Numbered from the stretch's first letter, positions 43,671-53,626 are shown. The stretch is DNA of 64,000 bases from Paenibacillus xylanexedens (GCF_017874615.1 NZ_JAGIKV010000002.1:248001-312000); one strand, 5' to 3'. The notes: generated by a model not told the origin, from the letters alone. Numbers and translations: made by a program.

Positions 43671-43937
43671 ATGTTTGGTGTTAACGTGAAAAAAATAGAA
43701 GATCAGCTGGTCATCCGCTGGCAGTTCTCCAAAATCGAAATTCCCATCGCACATATCACATCGGTCACCCTGGATGATACGTACGGTGGCAGCGAACCAT
43801 CCGCCATTCGGATCGGTCCAGTCAATGGCACAAGCGAGAGGATTCTGATTCGAACGGTTAATCGATCGTACATTTTATTCACTTCCAGCGTGACTTTACA
43901 TACCAATATCCAAGCTATGCTTCACCCGTCAAACTAG
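43671..43937 (+). CDS. SunI/YnzG-family bacterial PH-domain protein
   Basis: 88 residues beginning MFGVNVKKIEDQLVIRWQFS and continuing KIEIPIAHITSVTLDDTYGG, a bacterial pleckstrin-homology-like fold. The start and the IRIG...ERILIRT strands resemble my memory of SunI, the sublancin immunity protein, and of its paralogue YnzG. No bacteriocin precursor or exporter gene is nearby, so immunity is not implied. AAAAGGAGG stands 7 nt before ATG, one of the strongest sites in the window. A near-perfect terminator lies behind. Confidence 0.7.
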   Translation: MFGVNVKKIEDQLVIRWQFSKIEIPIAHITSVTLDDTYGGSEPSAIRIGPVNGTSERILIRTVNRSYILFTSSVTLHTNIQAMLHPSN

Positions 43938-44006
43938 ATTGTTGTTCAACTTCTCATGTTTCAGGGATGAGGCGTTCCATTAACATATGTGCGCTACCAA
44001 CAAATG

Positions 44007-44051
44007 AAGCGTTAGTATTCGCATGAATTCTTACAGCGAATACTAACGCTT
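44007..44051. terminator. strong bidirectional terminator
   Basis: AAGCGTTAGTATTCGC and GCGAATACTAACGCTT are a perfect 16-bp inverted repeat with a 13-nt loop. It lies between the convergent SunI-like gene and the GH26 gene that ends the long minus-strand operon. Confidence 0.8.
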
Positions 44052-44084
44052 CTCTGATTCCAATACATGTTGGAAGCGAGATGC

Positions 44085-45047
44085 TTATAACCAGCTCCAC
44101 TTCGGTAACCGGTCCAGCGTAATAACCTCTTCGCTGTTATACACTCTCTTCAAAAATGCCACATCATTATGCGTTCCGTCTCTCAGGAATCCACCTGTCC
44201 AAGTACAGAACCAACTCCAGTGTACATCCTGTTCCTTCATTTGCTTAGGGTCAGGGATGGAGCCGTTCTCGGCGAGTGCAATGATTTTGTTGTCCTTCAC
44301 AAGTTCTCGCAGGTTGGCGTAACGTGCTGCCAGCGGGCTGTGATCTCCTGCTTCCAGGTATACATCTACACTCACAATATCTACGACATCATCCCCTGGA
44401 TACCATTCCGGTTTTTCCGAGTTCCAGACCCAGATGAGATTGTGCAGCTCGTGCTCGTGAACTAATCGATCATACAACAAACGATATAACTGTATGGCAG
44501 GTTCAGGGCCTTTCGCTCCCCACCAGAACCAGCCACCCTCCGCTTCATGAAGTGGTCGGAATAATACAGGCACACCAACATCCTTCAGCTCCTGTAAATG
44601 TTCAGCAATAACATCGATATCCCGGATCAATAGTCTGTACTCTTCCGACTCAGGATGTGCCAGCGCTGAAGCCAGATCATAGGTGGTCGCATCCGTATAA
44701 AAACCCCGCCACCACTCTTTGCCCGGTTCATCGATCAGATCCGTCGGTGCGTTCCAGTGCCAGCATAGTGTCACGATCCCACCTTGTCGGTGCCAGTCTA
44801 TCGCATCCCGAATCTCCTGAGAGACCGCACCGCGCTCTGTTCTTGATGGCGAATATTCCATGAGATCAAAGCCAATCACAGCTGGCTTCCGGCCTGTATT
44901 TTCATTAATCCAGTTCAGATAGCTGTAGTCCTGCTGACCTGACAACATCCCTTTCCCATAACGCTCGACCAGGAACGCCATTAGTTCTCTCGCTTCGGAT
45001 GTCGCTGCTTCATTCACCGGAGCACTGTTGATCGTACGAACCGTCAT
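44085..45047 (-). CDS. glycoside hydrolase family 26 (beta-mannanase-like), cytoplasmic
   Basis: 320 residues. GH26 marks: MLSGQQDYSYL, CWHWNAP, the acid/base Glu 168 in RPLHEAEGGWFWWG and nucleophile Glu 260 in ALAENGSIPDP. Should hydrolyse beta-1,4-mannosidic bonds. There is no signal peptide, so it acts on imported oligosaccharides. ATG 45047 is 8 nt after GGAGG; the longer frame from 45062 is not used. Last gene of the importer operon. A (CAA)11 repeat is present in the gap before it. Other GH26 substrate types (beta-1,3-xylan, mixed glucan) cannot be excluded. Confidence 0.9.
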   Translation of the reverse strand: MTVRTINSAPVNEAATSEARELMAFLVERYGKGMLSGQQDYSYLNWINENTGRKPAVIGFDLMEYSPSRTERGAVSQEIRDAIDWHRQGGIVTLCWHWNAPTDLIDEPGKEWWRGFYTDATTYDLASALAHPESEEYRLLIRDIDVIAEHLQELKDVGVPVLFRPLHEAEGGWFWWGAKGPEPAIQLYRLLYDRLVHEHELHNLIWVWNSEKPEWYPGDDVVDIVSVDVYLEAGDHSPLAARYANLRELVKDNKIIALAENGSIPDPKQMKEQDVHWSWFCTWTGGFLRDGTHNDVAFLKRVYNSEEVITLDRLPKWSWL

Positions 45048-45087
45048 CGCTAACACCTCCAATTAGGTTTATCATGTTTATCGCTTC

Positions 45088-45125
<38 letters not shown>

Positions 45126-45177
45126 CAGGATCACATCATCAGATCACAAATGCACTGCACCCCTGATAACAACCTGC

Positions 45178-46188
45178 TTAACCTACAACCCCAGAGCGCT
45201 CAATACTCTCAACGAAATACCTTTGCACAAACAGATACAGAATAATCAGCGGTGCAATCGCCAGCAAAATGCCTGTATCCACAATCATCGCCACATAGTT
45301 TGGATCGGCCTTGATGCCCGAGTTCGAGCCAAAGCCCATCAGCTGCGGAATCAACTGGTTCGCCTGAGCAGGTAAGGAAGCCACTTTCAGCGAGATCAGT
45401 GGACTTTCACTCATGAATAATGCCGAATAAAAGGTATCGTTATACTGCCATACAAACGAGAACAAAATGACCGTAATCAGCGGCGAGATTGCATTGGGCA
45501 GCATGATTCGAGCAAACGTTTTGAATCCACCTGCGCCGTCAATCAGTGCGGCCTCCTCGATTTCCTTTGGCATGCCCTTGAAGAACTGACGGAAGATATA
45601 GATGAACAACCCCGCCTTCAGTCCTCCCGCTGTAGCCGCCGTAATCATGGAAGGCCAATACGTATTCAGCAAATTGATGCCATTCTTTCCCGAGAACAAC
45701 TGAATGATGCCCATAAAGTCAAAGCTGCGGAAATGCAGATACATCGGCACCATGAGCGTACTTGTCGGCACCAGAATTGTCAGAATCACCAGCAAAAAGA
45801 GCACATTGCTACCCGGAAACGAAAACCGGGCGAAGCCGTATCCGGCAAGTGCACAGGATATCGCTGTCAGAAGCGTCGTGATGGTAACGAACAATAACGT
45901 GTTCGCCAACAGAGGCAGGTAATCCAACACTTGCGCCGCTAGCCGGATATTATCCAGCGTAAAATGCTGAGGAATCATATAAATCGTTGGATTGTAAATA
46001 TCCTGTTTATCCTTGAACGCAACTGACACTTTGAGAAATAACGGGTACAAAATAATAAATGAAATGCCGATGACCAGTGCATATCTGAATATGGAATAGA
46101 GAAGGTCCGATGTTTTGTTTCGCACCCGATGCATGTGATAATTCTGCTTCGGAACTACCACCATGCGATCTGTCCCTGATGCAGCCAT
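45178..46188 (-). CDS. ABC carbohydrate permease, MalG-like (pair 2)
   Basis: 336 residues with a hydrophilic N-terminus of about 30 residues and six membrane segments; EAALIDGAGGFKTF is the EAA loop. Partner of the permease directly upstream. GGGAGG is 9 nt before ATG 46188. Confidence 0.92.
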   Translation of the reverse strand: MAASGTDRMVVVPKQNYHMHRVRNKTSDLLYSIFRYALVIGISFIILYPLFLKVSVAFKDKQDIYNPTIYMIPQHFTLDNIRLAAQVLDYLPLLANTLLFVTITTLLTAISCALAGYGFARFSFPGSNVLFLLVILTILVPTSTLMVPMYLHFRSFDFMGIIQLFSGKNGINLLNTYWPSMITAATAGGLKAGLFIYIFRQFFKGMPKEIEEAALIDGAGGFKTFARIMLPNAISPLITVILFSFVWQYNDTFYSALFMSESPLISLKVASLPAQANQLIPQLMGFGSNSGIKADPNYVAMIVDTGILLAIAPLIILYLFVQRYFVESIERSGVVG

Positions 46189-46216
46189 AATCTGAAGCCT
46201 CCCTTAATGTTAACCG

Positions 46217-47116
46217 TCAGTTGTAGTGAACCCGCCGTGACAACACCCAGCCTACTATGATCAATACAAGACCAATCACCAGTGTATACAGCCAGGACAT
46301 CGCCGAGCTTAAGCCAAAGTTCTGCGTTTTGAATGCGGTTTGGTAGATGGCCTGTGTGACTGGACTCCCGGCAAATGAATCAATGATCGTATAGATGACA
46401 TTTGTCAGAATCAACGGACTGACCATGGGAAATGTAATTTTCCAGAATGATTCATAAGCTGTCGCCCCTTCGATCTTCGCAACCTCGTACATGGATCCCG
46501 GCACCGATTGCAGCGCGGCGAGGAAGATCAGAATCTGAACGCCAGAGCTGCTAATAATCTCATAGATCCGCATGATGGCTTCTACAATGTAATCCACATA
46601 GGCCATCGGCAATCCCACATCGGCCAGCATACGCACAATGGATACCACGTTGAACGAAGCCCCGCCATCGGCAGATGCATCGACCGCACTCGCATCTCCC
46701 ATCAGATTGATTAATCCCGCAGACTCAGCTGCTGCGACTGCACTGGAAGCCAGAATAACCGGCAGGAAAAAGATCGCACGTGCCATCGTTCTGCCTCTGA
46801 ACTTCTGGTTGAGCAATGTCGCCGTAAACAAACTGAAGAACAGAATCATCGGCACGTTCAGTAGCATCGCTCCAACCGAGTCGACCAGAATCCGGTTGAA
46901 CGTCGCGTCAACCAGAAGCGCATCCTTGAAATTTTTAAATCCAACGTATTCCAGAACGTACCCGCCCGGAGCAACGGACAGATTACTCAGACTGAATCGA
47001 ATCGATTGCAGGAGCGGCGTGGCAAAGAGGAAGATGAAACCGAGCAGCCACGGGGAAATAAATGCAAGTCCAAGCAGCGCTCTCCGTGACTTCAGCGATA
47101 ATCGAATGGTTCTCAT
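46217..47116 (-). CDS. ABC carbohydrate permease, MalF/UgpA-like (pair 2)
   Basis: 299 residues, six membrane segments. The EAA loop is YEVAKIEGATAYES. A long periplasmic stretch with Asp/Ala/Ser (MGDASAVDASADGG) is unusual for the family. ATG 47116 overlaps the stop of the DUF5696 gene by 4 nt, showing tight coupling, and follows GGGAGGAGTG. Confidence 0.9.
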   Translation of the reverse strand: MRTIRLSLKSRRALLGLAFISPWLLGFIFLFATPLLQSIRFSLSNLSVAPGGYVLEYVGFKNFKDALLVDATFNRILVDSVGAMLLNVPMILFFSLFTATLLNQKFRGRTMARAIFFLPVILASSAVAAAESAGLINLMGDASAVDASADGGASFNVVSIVRMLADVGLPMAYVDYIVEAIMRIYEIISSSGVQILIFLAALQSVPGSMYEVAKIEGATAYESFWKITFPMVSPLILTNVIYTIIDSFAGSPVTQAIYQTAFKTQNFGLSSAMSWLYTLVIGLVLIIVGWVLSRRVHYN

Positions 47117-49698
47117 CGGTTCACTCCTCCCACCACATAGTCCGTCCCGCCAACTGTTGTTCCATCCACGGTTACTGCATCCGCATTGTAATTCACAAGG
47201 ATGGATGTACCGCCAGTATAGGTGATCCGGACCACGCCATCCTGAATGCGTTCATGCTTGAGAATCTGCTCATTCTCCAGATCTCCCAGCACTTCATTGG
47301 CCTGCTTATACAAGGCAACAGCGTCATCCACCCAATAGCCATACTCGGTTGCATATGCCGAATCATAATTCGTTAGTTTCAGCCTGGATGATGGTTCATA
47401 GGTCCATTGAAAATACGGAGCCGCCCCAAGCTCCAGACTGCGTAGCAACTGTTTGCGGAGATCCTGATCCCCCGACGTGTTCATCGGAGATGCCGCATAG
47501 TTCATGTATCCATGAATGACCATCGCATAAAAAGGAACTTCTTCATCGGTAATATTGAACCGACTCGATCCTGCGGGCACATTTACAACATGTTGCGCAC
47601 TTCCCCAAGCGTAGCTATTTGCAGCAGATATCATCAGGTTCGGATAGGACTGTTCCAGCTTGCCCAGCTGCTCCTTCACAATGTTCTTCGCCATCTCCCG
47701 ATGAATCACCCGACTATCCCGATAATCTGAAGTCAGGACCTGCCCAAGATCACGAAGGGATAATCCACCAAGGTCCAGTTGATTGAATTTGTCAGCAAAC
47801 TCACTCACCACATAAGGAAGCTTGGCCGCTGAGAGCAAATAATAGCTGTCCCTACTCTGATCCATGCGATTAAGTGCAGGATTGTATGGATACAGTTCCG
47901 CTGTCTCCTTCGTTACAAACCGAGCCGCATCCGAGGAAGGAGCAAAGCTCATATCATCGTGATACATGTGCTGGAAAGCCACATCCGGGAACAGAGCTCC
48001 ACCCGACTGCTCCAGCTTAGCGGACAACGCTTGTAGCTCGGAACGACTACCTACTTTACTGTCCAACTTCACCCGGGTTGGCGTATGATGGCTGATGCCA
48101 CCGCCAAACCATCCCTGATACCGCATTTGTACGCGGTTCACACCTTCCTGCTGTAACTTCGCCGCCATTTCGGTGGCCTGTTCGTACGTCGTCATGGCTA
48201 AGGTGGTCCGATAGGGCACACTCAGGAACGAAGCCTTTTTGTCCACTGCACCAAGCACATCCACATAAAACGGCAACTCCGTCTGTTCTGCGAGCGGCTT
48301 CAGTACATCCTGCTCTATCAACTGCTGCTGATACAGGCGTGCCATACCCGAGTAACTGGCGTCTTCTCCATGAAGGAAATGATAGCGAACCTGAATATCT
48401 CCACGGAAAGGCTCATCGCTAAGCAGCTGGATCTCCTGCATTTTCTGCGAGGTGTACATCTCCAGTTCATCCTCCCCTCGCAGGGAGAAGGTCGCGTGTA
48501 CATGGTTGTAGCTATTCTGTCTGCCTCCAATATCCGCGGAGATACTGGCAATGCCATCCCCTTTTTCAATGACTGCAAACCAGGCATTTTCCCCGTTCTT
48601 CAGACCAAACACAGGCATATACGCGGATTCACTAACCTGAGGACGACTGAGCGAATTATCATTTGGGTCTGCGCCATATACACGCTGTACATACTGCTCT
48701 TCCTGGGTTTTTCCGTTGTTCAGGTGGATCAGGCTGCCTGAACCGTCAGGTACGAGCATGTAGCCCTCACCCTTTGTATCCGCAGCACCAAAGTAAGCGA
48801 GCAAATCAATATTCCGAATGCGGTATTGCCCACTTTCCTCTATCTGACTCAGAGGAACGGTCACAACAAGCGCTCCCTTCTCCAGTCGGTATTCCACTGA
48901 AATGACAAAGCTGGGCTTATCCGACACACCTCCGCCTTCAACCCCGTTCTCCTGATTGTCAAAAGCCAGATCGTCCGCCGTATACCCCGCCGTCTCAAAG
49001 GCACCCAGCATCTTGTTCAGAACAAGTTGCTTCGAGATCTGTCCATCCAGCCGCTCCAGAATATCCGGATTGTTCTTGGTTGGATAATAACGGGCAGACG
49101 TGTATCTAGCGACAGTAGTCTCCAGCTTGGAGAGCACTTTCTCCTCCAGACGCTGTTTGCTAATCAGTTTAGGCAGCGCATCAATACCAAGTGATGTATC
49201 ACCAAGTGTATAGTTGACCCGAATCCCTTGATCGATCTGCCCCACAGTGAATTGTTTGTTGCTGATACTGGAACTGAAATTCGGAAAGTTCTCCAGTGTG
49301 CCCATCGCATCCCGGAAAGACACATTCAGCTGGGAGGAGAGCACTTCTTTTTCATACGCGGAAGCAAGACCGTCCTCAGCCCGTTCTTTCGGGTTGCTAT
49401 ACCAGATCTCTCCACTTTTCCCGTCACGTACTGCAATTTCCGTGGTCTCCTCGTTATAGTACAGGGCGAGTCTCTGATCTTCGGCGACCAGTTTCATACC
49501 AGGCACACCCTGCGAGGAGTCTCTAAGGAACTGCAACGGGTCCTCCGTGACGGGCATGGCTTTGGTTGTCGTATCCAGATAAGCCGCGGCTTCTACGGCA
49601 GGAACTCCCCTGTTGTTTATATACAGCAGCCCGGCTGCAATCATGATCACAGCTGCACTACCAGCCAGCACCGTATATAATCGTTGCCTTTTGTTCAC
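47113..49698 (-). CDS. DUF5696 domain protein, membrane-anchored
   Basis: 861 residues. An N-terminal hydrophobic segment (about 8-28) acts as signal anchor, so the bulk lies outside the cell. The remainder starts LRDSSQGVPGMKLVAEDQRLALYYNEE and includes VPDGSGSLIHLNNGK, RYQGWFGGGISHHTP and QWTYEPSSRLKLT. The second half resembles a TIM-barrel glycoside-hydrolase-like fold, but I see no certain catalytic pair. Known to me only as a family beside sugar importers. It stands between the two permease pairs; the 4-nt overlap with the downstream permease supports a shared function. Confidence 0.82.
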   Translation of the reverse strand: MNKRQRLYTVLAGSAAVIMIAAGLLYINNRGVPAVEAAAYLDTTTKAMPVTEDPLQFLRDSSQGVPGMKLVAEDQRLALYYNEETTEIAVRDGKSGEIWYSNPKERAEDGLASAYEKEVLSSQLNVSFRDAMGTLENFPNFSSSISNKQFTVGQIDQGIRVNYTLGDTSLGIDALPKLISKQRLEEKVLSKLETTVARYTSARYYPTKNNPDILERLDGQISKQLVLNKMLGAFETAGYTADDLAFDNQENGVEGGGVSDKPSFVISVEYRLEKGALVVTVPLSQIEESGQYRIRNIDLLAYFGAADTKGEGYMLVPDGSGSLIHLNNGKTQEEQYVQRVYGADPNDNSLSRPQVSESAYMPVFGLKNGENAWFAVIEKGDGIASISADIGGRQNSYNHVHATFSLRGEDELEMYTSQKMQEIQLLSDEPFRGDIQVRYHFLHGEDASYSGMARLYQQQLIEQDVLKPLAEQTELPFYVDVLGAVDKKASFLSVPYRTTLAMTTYEQATEMAAKLQQEGVNRVQMRYQGWFGGGISHHTPTRVKLDSKVGSRSELQALSAKLEQSGGALFPDVAFQHMYHDDMSFAPSSDAARFVTKETAELYPYNPALNRMDQSRDSYYLLSAAKLPYVVSEFADKFNQLDLGGLSLRDLGQVLTSDYRDSRVIHREMAKNIVKEQLGKLEQSYPNLMISAANSYAWGSAQHVVNVPAGSSRFNITDEEVPFYAMVIHGYMNYAASPMNTSGDQDLRKQLLRSLELGAAPYFQWTYEPSSRLKLTNYDSAYATEYGYWVDDAVALYKQANEVLGDLENEQILKHERIQDGVVRITYTGGTSILVNYNADAVTVDGTTVGGTDYVVGGVNR

Positions 49699-49712
49699 GG
49701 ATGCCGCCTCCT

Positions 49713-50339
49713 TTAGGTCCGAAAAATCAACTCGCGGTAAATGTTATAACCGAATTCGTACAGCTGTTGCAGCATGCTAAAGACCAGTGCTCCAAGGAAT
49801 ACAATAATGCCCATCACAATGAGTGTCAGCACCATCGTAATGATCGTTCTAATCACTGTGTACTGGTGTACCGTCATCATGCCAATGAACAGAAGCAGTA
49901 CAAACCAGAAAAACGCGATACTATTGAACAGATAATAAAAAGCAGTCTCCTCCTGCACCATAAAACGGCTGATCACGATCATTGGGGCATAGATCAGAAT
50001 AACCGGAATGAGCGAGTAACCTGTCGCCAGGACGATTTCCCTGAACTTGCCTTCCCCTTCCATCAAAGTTGTTACTGCCCAGTTGGCCATGCACCATAGA
50101 AAGAAAGGTACGGCAACCGTGGCGATCTCGATGATACTGTTAATCGTACGAGGATCGATGTAATTAACGAGAAATCCTGCGTACTGCTTTTGCAAAATCA
50201 TCATGACAATAGTAAGCGCCAATGCTGCAAAAGCAACAAGCAACCGTCCCCGGTTATCCGACTTGAGGTCCCAGAATGCATCAATGGGGTGAAAAATGAG
50301 ATGCAGCGGAAACTTAATGAAATCCTGCTTCACGATCAA
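49713..50339 (-). CDS. Yip1-family integral membrane protein
   Basis: 208 residues with five predicted membrane segments; starts with DFIKFPLHLIFHPIDAFWDLK, typical of Yip1/YIP-like bacterial proteins. Function unknown. TTG 50339 and GTG 50333 are both possible after GGAGGAGG. It overlaps the end of the NHL gene by about 26 nt, and the DUF5696 gene starts 14 nt after its stop. Confidence 0.82.
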   Translation of the reverse strand: MIVKQDFIKFPLHLIFHPIDAFWDLKSDNRGRLLVAFAALALTIVMMILQKQYAGFLVNYIDPRTINSIIEIATVAVPFFLWCMANWAVTTLMEGEGKFREIVLATGYSLIPVILIYAPMIVISRFMVQEETAFYYLFNSIAFFWFVLLLFIGMMTVHQYTVIRTIITMVLTLIVMGIIVFLGALVFSMLQQLYEFGYNIYRELIFRT

Positions 50340-51780
50340 CCTGCCTCCTCCGTCTCCATTTAACCGTCACCCGGGTCAGGATCAGAATGACAATCAGCGC
50401 GATCGCAGCGGTCAGGAATGTACCAAAATGTTCCTTCATCATCTCCCGCCGATGCCTCTTGAACGCGACAGAATAACTCTTGCGGTCCATTCCAAGTTCG
50501 AAGTAACCTAGCGCTTCCTCGTTTTTCTTCTCCATTAATAAGGACTTGCCGATACCGATATAAGCGATGTCATAGTTGGCATTCAGCTTCAGCACTTCTC
50601 TCCATATATTCACGGCCTCCGTGTCCTCGCCCCGATAGTGGAGTACCACCGCTTCATTCACACGGGCACCAAAACGGGTTGGCGCATAAACGACAAGGTT
50701 GTTCTTGCCCCGATCCAGAACCAAGTGATGCTCACCCGATTGTTCAATCGCGACAGGTGTTTTGAGCGTGCCCACCTGATTTCCTTTGCCACCGTATATG
50801 TAGAGCAGATGACCTTCATCGTCGTACGTGAACACCCGGTTCTGTGTCGCATCCAATACACTGTACATGCCGTCGCCCAGCACTTTCACATCGATCAGTT
50901 TGGATGGACCCGGATTGTTGCGGAACCGGATATCGCCTTTGACATCGTAATAACCAAACCGTTTCAGTACATCTTCACCAGACGGGTTAAGCCGCTTGAT
51001 CGGTTCATTCGAGCCGGGATCAATATTCGTTGCATACACAAATCCTTTGTGGTCGATATCCGCATTGGAGAACTCCGTCGGGACAAACAGGACCATCTGT
51101 GCACGCTGGGCTTTGGTGGATAACATGCGCCAGATATATTCGCCGTAGTCCCGCTCCACTTTGTTCGTACCAACGTATCCGATAAATTTCCCACTCTCGT
51201 CAAACTGCATGATACCTTCGTAGACCCCTTGCGCCACAACGTACACTCGGCCTACATGGTCAACCGTCAGCTTCAAGGGCTGAAACTGGAATTGGGTCGA
51301 TAGGATATCCGACTCGGGCTTCGTGATGGTTTGAATCAGCGTCCCCTCTCCATCCAGGACAACCACACGACCGTTGCCCGTATCGGCGACGTATATGCGT
51401 TCTTGCTCATCCACGAATAATCCGCCCGGAAGGTTAAAGGTCTCCTTGCTACCATCCATCATGAATCCATCAATGACGCGCAGCAGCTTAAAGTCTGGGT
51501 CCAATACAACAATTCGGCTGTTGCCACTATCCAAAATATAGATCAACCCGGAAGGTGAAACATTCACATCACCGGGGTCTTTGAACTCACTAATGCCGAG
51601 ATCACGGCCTGATATCGTACGCTCGGGCAGATAGGCATCTGGTGAAGGAACAGCCTCTTTCCAGTAGTTGTAGTTATAACTCTCATACGGCGCCGGGGAG
51701 GCCGCCGCAGGCACGGCATTCACCAGCAGCAGAGATACTGCCGCCAGGAGAACAAGCCATCTTTTCACTGTGCGTGCCAT
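50314..51780 (-). CDS. NHL-repeat propeller protein with TPR and C-terminal membrane anchor
   Basis: 488 residues. Signal peptide of about 27 residues, then six NHL-type repeats (about 60-360: GLIYILDSGNSRIVVLD, ERIYVADTGNGRVVVLD). A short TPR-like part follows (about 375-435, AVNIWREVLKLNANYDIAYIG), then a membrane segment (about 445-468) and a basic cytoplasmic end. The propeller is outside the cell, where it may bind a glycan or a partner protein. Overlaps the Yip1 gene, so they may form a complex. No enzyme motif seen. Confidence 0.82.
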   Translation of the reverse strand: MARTVKRWLVLLAAVSLLLVNAVPAAASPAPYESYNYNYWKEAVPSPDAYLPERTISGRDLGISEFKDPGDVNVSPSGLIYILDSGNSRIVVLDPDFKLLRVIDGFMMDGSKETFNLPGGLFVDEQERIYVADTGNGRVVVLDGEGTLIQTITKPESDILSTQFQFQPLKLTVDHVGRVYVVAQGVYEGIMQFDESGKFIGYVGTNKVERDYGEYIWRMLSTKAQRAQMVLFVPTEFSNADIDHKGFVYATNIDPGSNEPIKRLNPSGEDVLKRFGYYDVKGDIRFRNNPGPSKLIDVKVLGDGMYSVLDATQNRVFTYDDEGHLLYIYGGKGNQVGTLKTPVAIEQSGEHHLVLDRGKNNLVVYAPTRFGARVNEAVVLHYRGEDTEAVNIWREVLKLNANYDIAYIGIGKSLLMEKKNEEALGYFELGMDRKSYSVAFKRHRREMMKEHFGTFLTAAIALIVILILTRVTVKWRRRRQVDREAGFH

Positions 51781-51791
51781 ATCGTTCCCCC

Positions 51792-52655
51792 TTAATCCTT
51801 CATGCCCGAGCTCGCCATCGTCTCAATGATTCGGCTCTGAGAGAAAATAAATAACGTGATCGGCACACTCATCAAAATCAGTGCTACCGCAGCACCCGCT
51901 CCTGCCCGGGATATTCCGCCCTGAATAATCTGACCTGCTGCATAATGCAGAGTCTTGAGTTGTTCGCTGTAGATATATCCATTGCCATCACTGCCCCATA
52001 ACATCTGGAACAGCAGAATGATCAATGTAAGCCAGGCTGGTTTCACATTGGGCATGACGATGGACCAGAAAATCCGGTATTCACTGGCACCATCAATCTT
52101 GGCCGCTTCCAGCAGCGCATCCGGGATCTGCTCCATGAACTGTTTCATCAGATACAACCCGAGTGAATAGGCAAATGCCGGAATAATGACGGCCCAGTAC
52201 GTGTCGATCCATCCGAGCCATGACATGATCATATAGTTCGGAATGGCCGTCACCGCAGGTGTGAACATCAGTGACAGTACGACCACTTGGAACATGAATA
52301 CTTTGCCCGGAAACTTGTGTTTGGCAAGTGGGTACGCCGCTGCGGAAGCTAGCAGTACATGGCCTACGATACCGATGCCTGTAATAAATACAGTGTTGAA
52401 TATATAACGTGAGAAAGGCACCCACGAGTCACTCAGCAGATTCAGCAGATCTGTAAAGTTGCTGAACGTGGGATTTTTGACAAACAGCGTTGGTGGAAAG
52501 GTGAAAATCTCATCCAATGGTTTGAATGCATTGTTGATCGCATAGATCAACGGCAGCACCATGAAGGCACCAAATACGAGCAGAAGGGCAAACAGGGAGA
52601 GGCTTCCCGATAGCGAGCGATTTACCCGCTTTTTGCCTGTCGCAATTGCAGCCAT
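51792..52655 (-). CDS. ABC carbohydrate permease, MalG-like (pair 1)
   Basis: 287 residues, six membrane segments, EAAKIDGASEYRIF as EAA loop. Starts 2 nt after the partner permease gene and ends 11 nt before the NHL gene, so it belongs to the same transcript. Confidence 0.92.
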   Translation of the reverse strand: MAAIATGKKRVNRSLSGSLSLFALLLVFGAFMVLPLIYAINNAFKPLDEIFTFPPTLFVKNPTFSNFTDLLNLLSDSWVPFSRYIFNTVFITGIGIVGHVLLASAAAYPLAKHKFPGKVFMFQVVVLSLMFTPAVTAIPNYMIMSWLGWIDTYWAVIIPAFAYSLGLYLMKQFMEQIPDALLEAAKIDGASEYRIFWSIVMPNVKPAWLTLIILLFQMLWGSDGNGYIYSEQLKTLHYAAGQIIQGGISRAGAGAAVALILMSVPITLFIFSQSRIIETMASSGMKD

Positions 52656-52657
52656 AG

Positions 52658-53626
52658 CTATTCTCCCACCCTTCGAAGCAGTTTCTGTACCAGCAAGTTG
52701 GTGCCCACCATAATCATGAACAGCACGGTGGCAATCGCCGATGCGTAGCCCATCTCAAACCGTGTTGTACCAAAGTCGATCAAGTGGGTGACCACCGTCT
52801 CTGCTGCATAGTTCACACTCGGGAACCCGGCCAGTGCGATTGACACATCGGCCACGGCAAACGAGGTTGTGAGCTGAATGACTGCGCCGAACATCAACTG
52901 TGGACGCATCGAAGGCAAGGTAATATACCATAGTTCCTGCCAGCGATTCTTGATCCCATCCACCGCTCCCGCTTCGTACAATGTCCGGTCCACCGTCTGC
53001 AAACCAGCGATAAACGCCAGAAATCCGGTTCCGAGACTCAGCCATAGCTGCACGAGAATGAGGATGGGCATAATGTAGGCTTCCGTCTTCAGCCATTGGA
53101 TCGGCTCCAGGAGAAAACCCCATTTGATCAACAGCCCATTGGCAATACCATAACGATCTCCCGAGAAGATCATCAGCCAGATAAAATACACATTGCCCGA
53201 GATGGAGGGCGCATAGAAGATCAGCGTCATGAACGCTCTCCATTTCGGTGTTAACTCATTAATGATCCACGCGAAGACAAAACAGGCAATATAACTGATC
53301 GGTCCGGTAATGATAGCGAACAGCAACGTATTCTTGATCGCAATCAGGAATACATCATCCTCCAGAAACAAGCGAGTATAGTTCTGCCAGCCAATAAAAC
53401 GCGGAAATTCCAGCATGTTAAAGTAGGTGAAGCTGAGTATGATCGAGATGACAACTGGAATCACGGTAAACATGAGGAACAGGAGCATATAAGGTGCAAG
53501 CAGAACATAGGAATGTTTGCTGGCCTTCATTTCCTGGAGCTTCCAGCTCCACCACGATTTCATGCCCATCCTTGACGCTTTCTCAGGAGGACTGTTTTGT
53601 CCGTCTCGGAGTGATATTTGTGGCAC
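52658..53626 (-). CDS. ABC carbohydrate permease, MalF-like (pair 1)
   Basis: 322 residues, hydrophilic first 35 residues and six membrane segments; YEAGAVDGIKNRWQ is the EAA loop. 18 nt after the large binding protein and 2 nt before the MalG-like gene. Confidence 0.92.
   Translation of the reverse strand: MPQISLRDGQNSPPEKASRMGMKSWWSWKLQEMKASKHSYVLLAPYMLLFLMFTVIPVVISIILSFTYFNMLEFPRFIGWQNYTRLFLEDDVFLIAIKNTLLFAIITGPISYIACFVFAWIINELTPKWRAFMTLIFYAPSISGNVYFIWLMIFSGDRYGIANGLLIKWGFLLEPIQWLKTEAYIMPILILVQLWLSLGTGFLAFIAGLQTVDRTLYEAGAVDGIKNRWQELWYITLPSMRPQLMFGAVIQLTTSFAVADVSIALAGFPSVNYAAETVVTHLIDFGTTRFEMGYASAIATVLFMIMVGTNLLVQKLLRRVGE

Noticed and set aside
45064..45079. cre site before the GH26 gene
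   Set aside because: The minus-strand sequence TTGAAGCGATAAACA has about four mismatches to the consensus, so the match is too weak to call.
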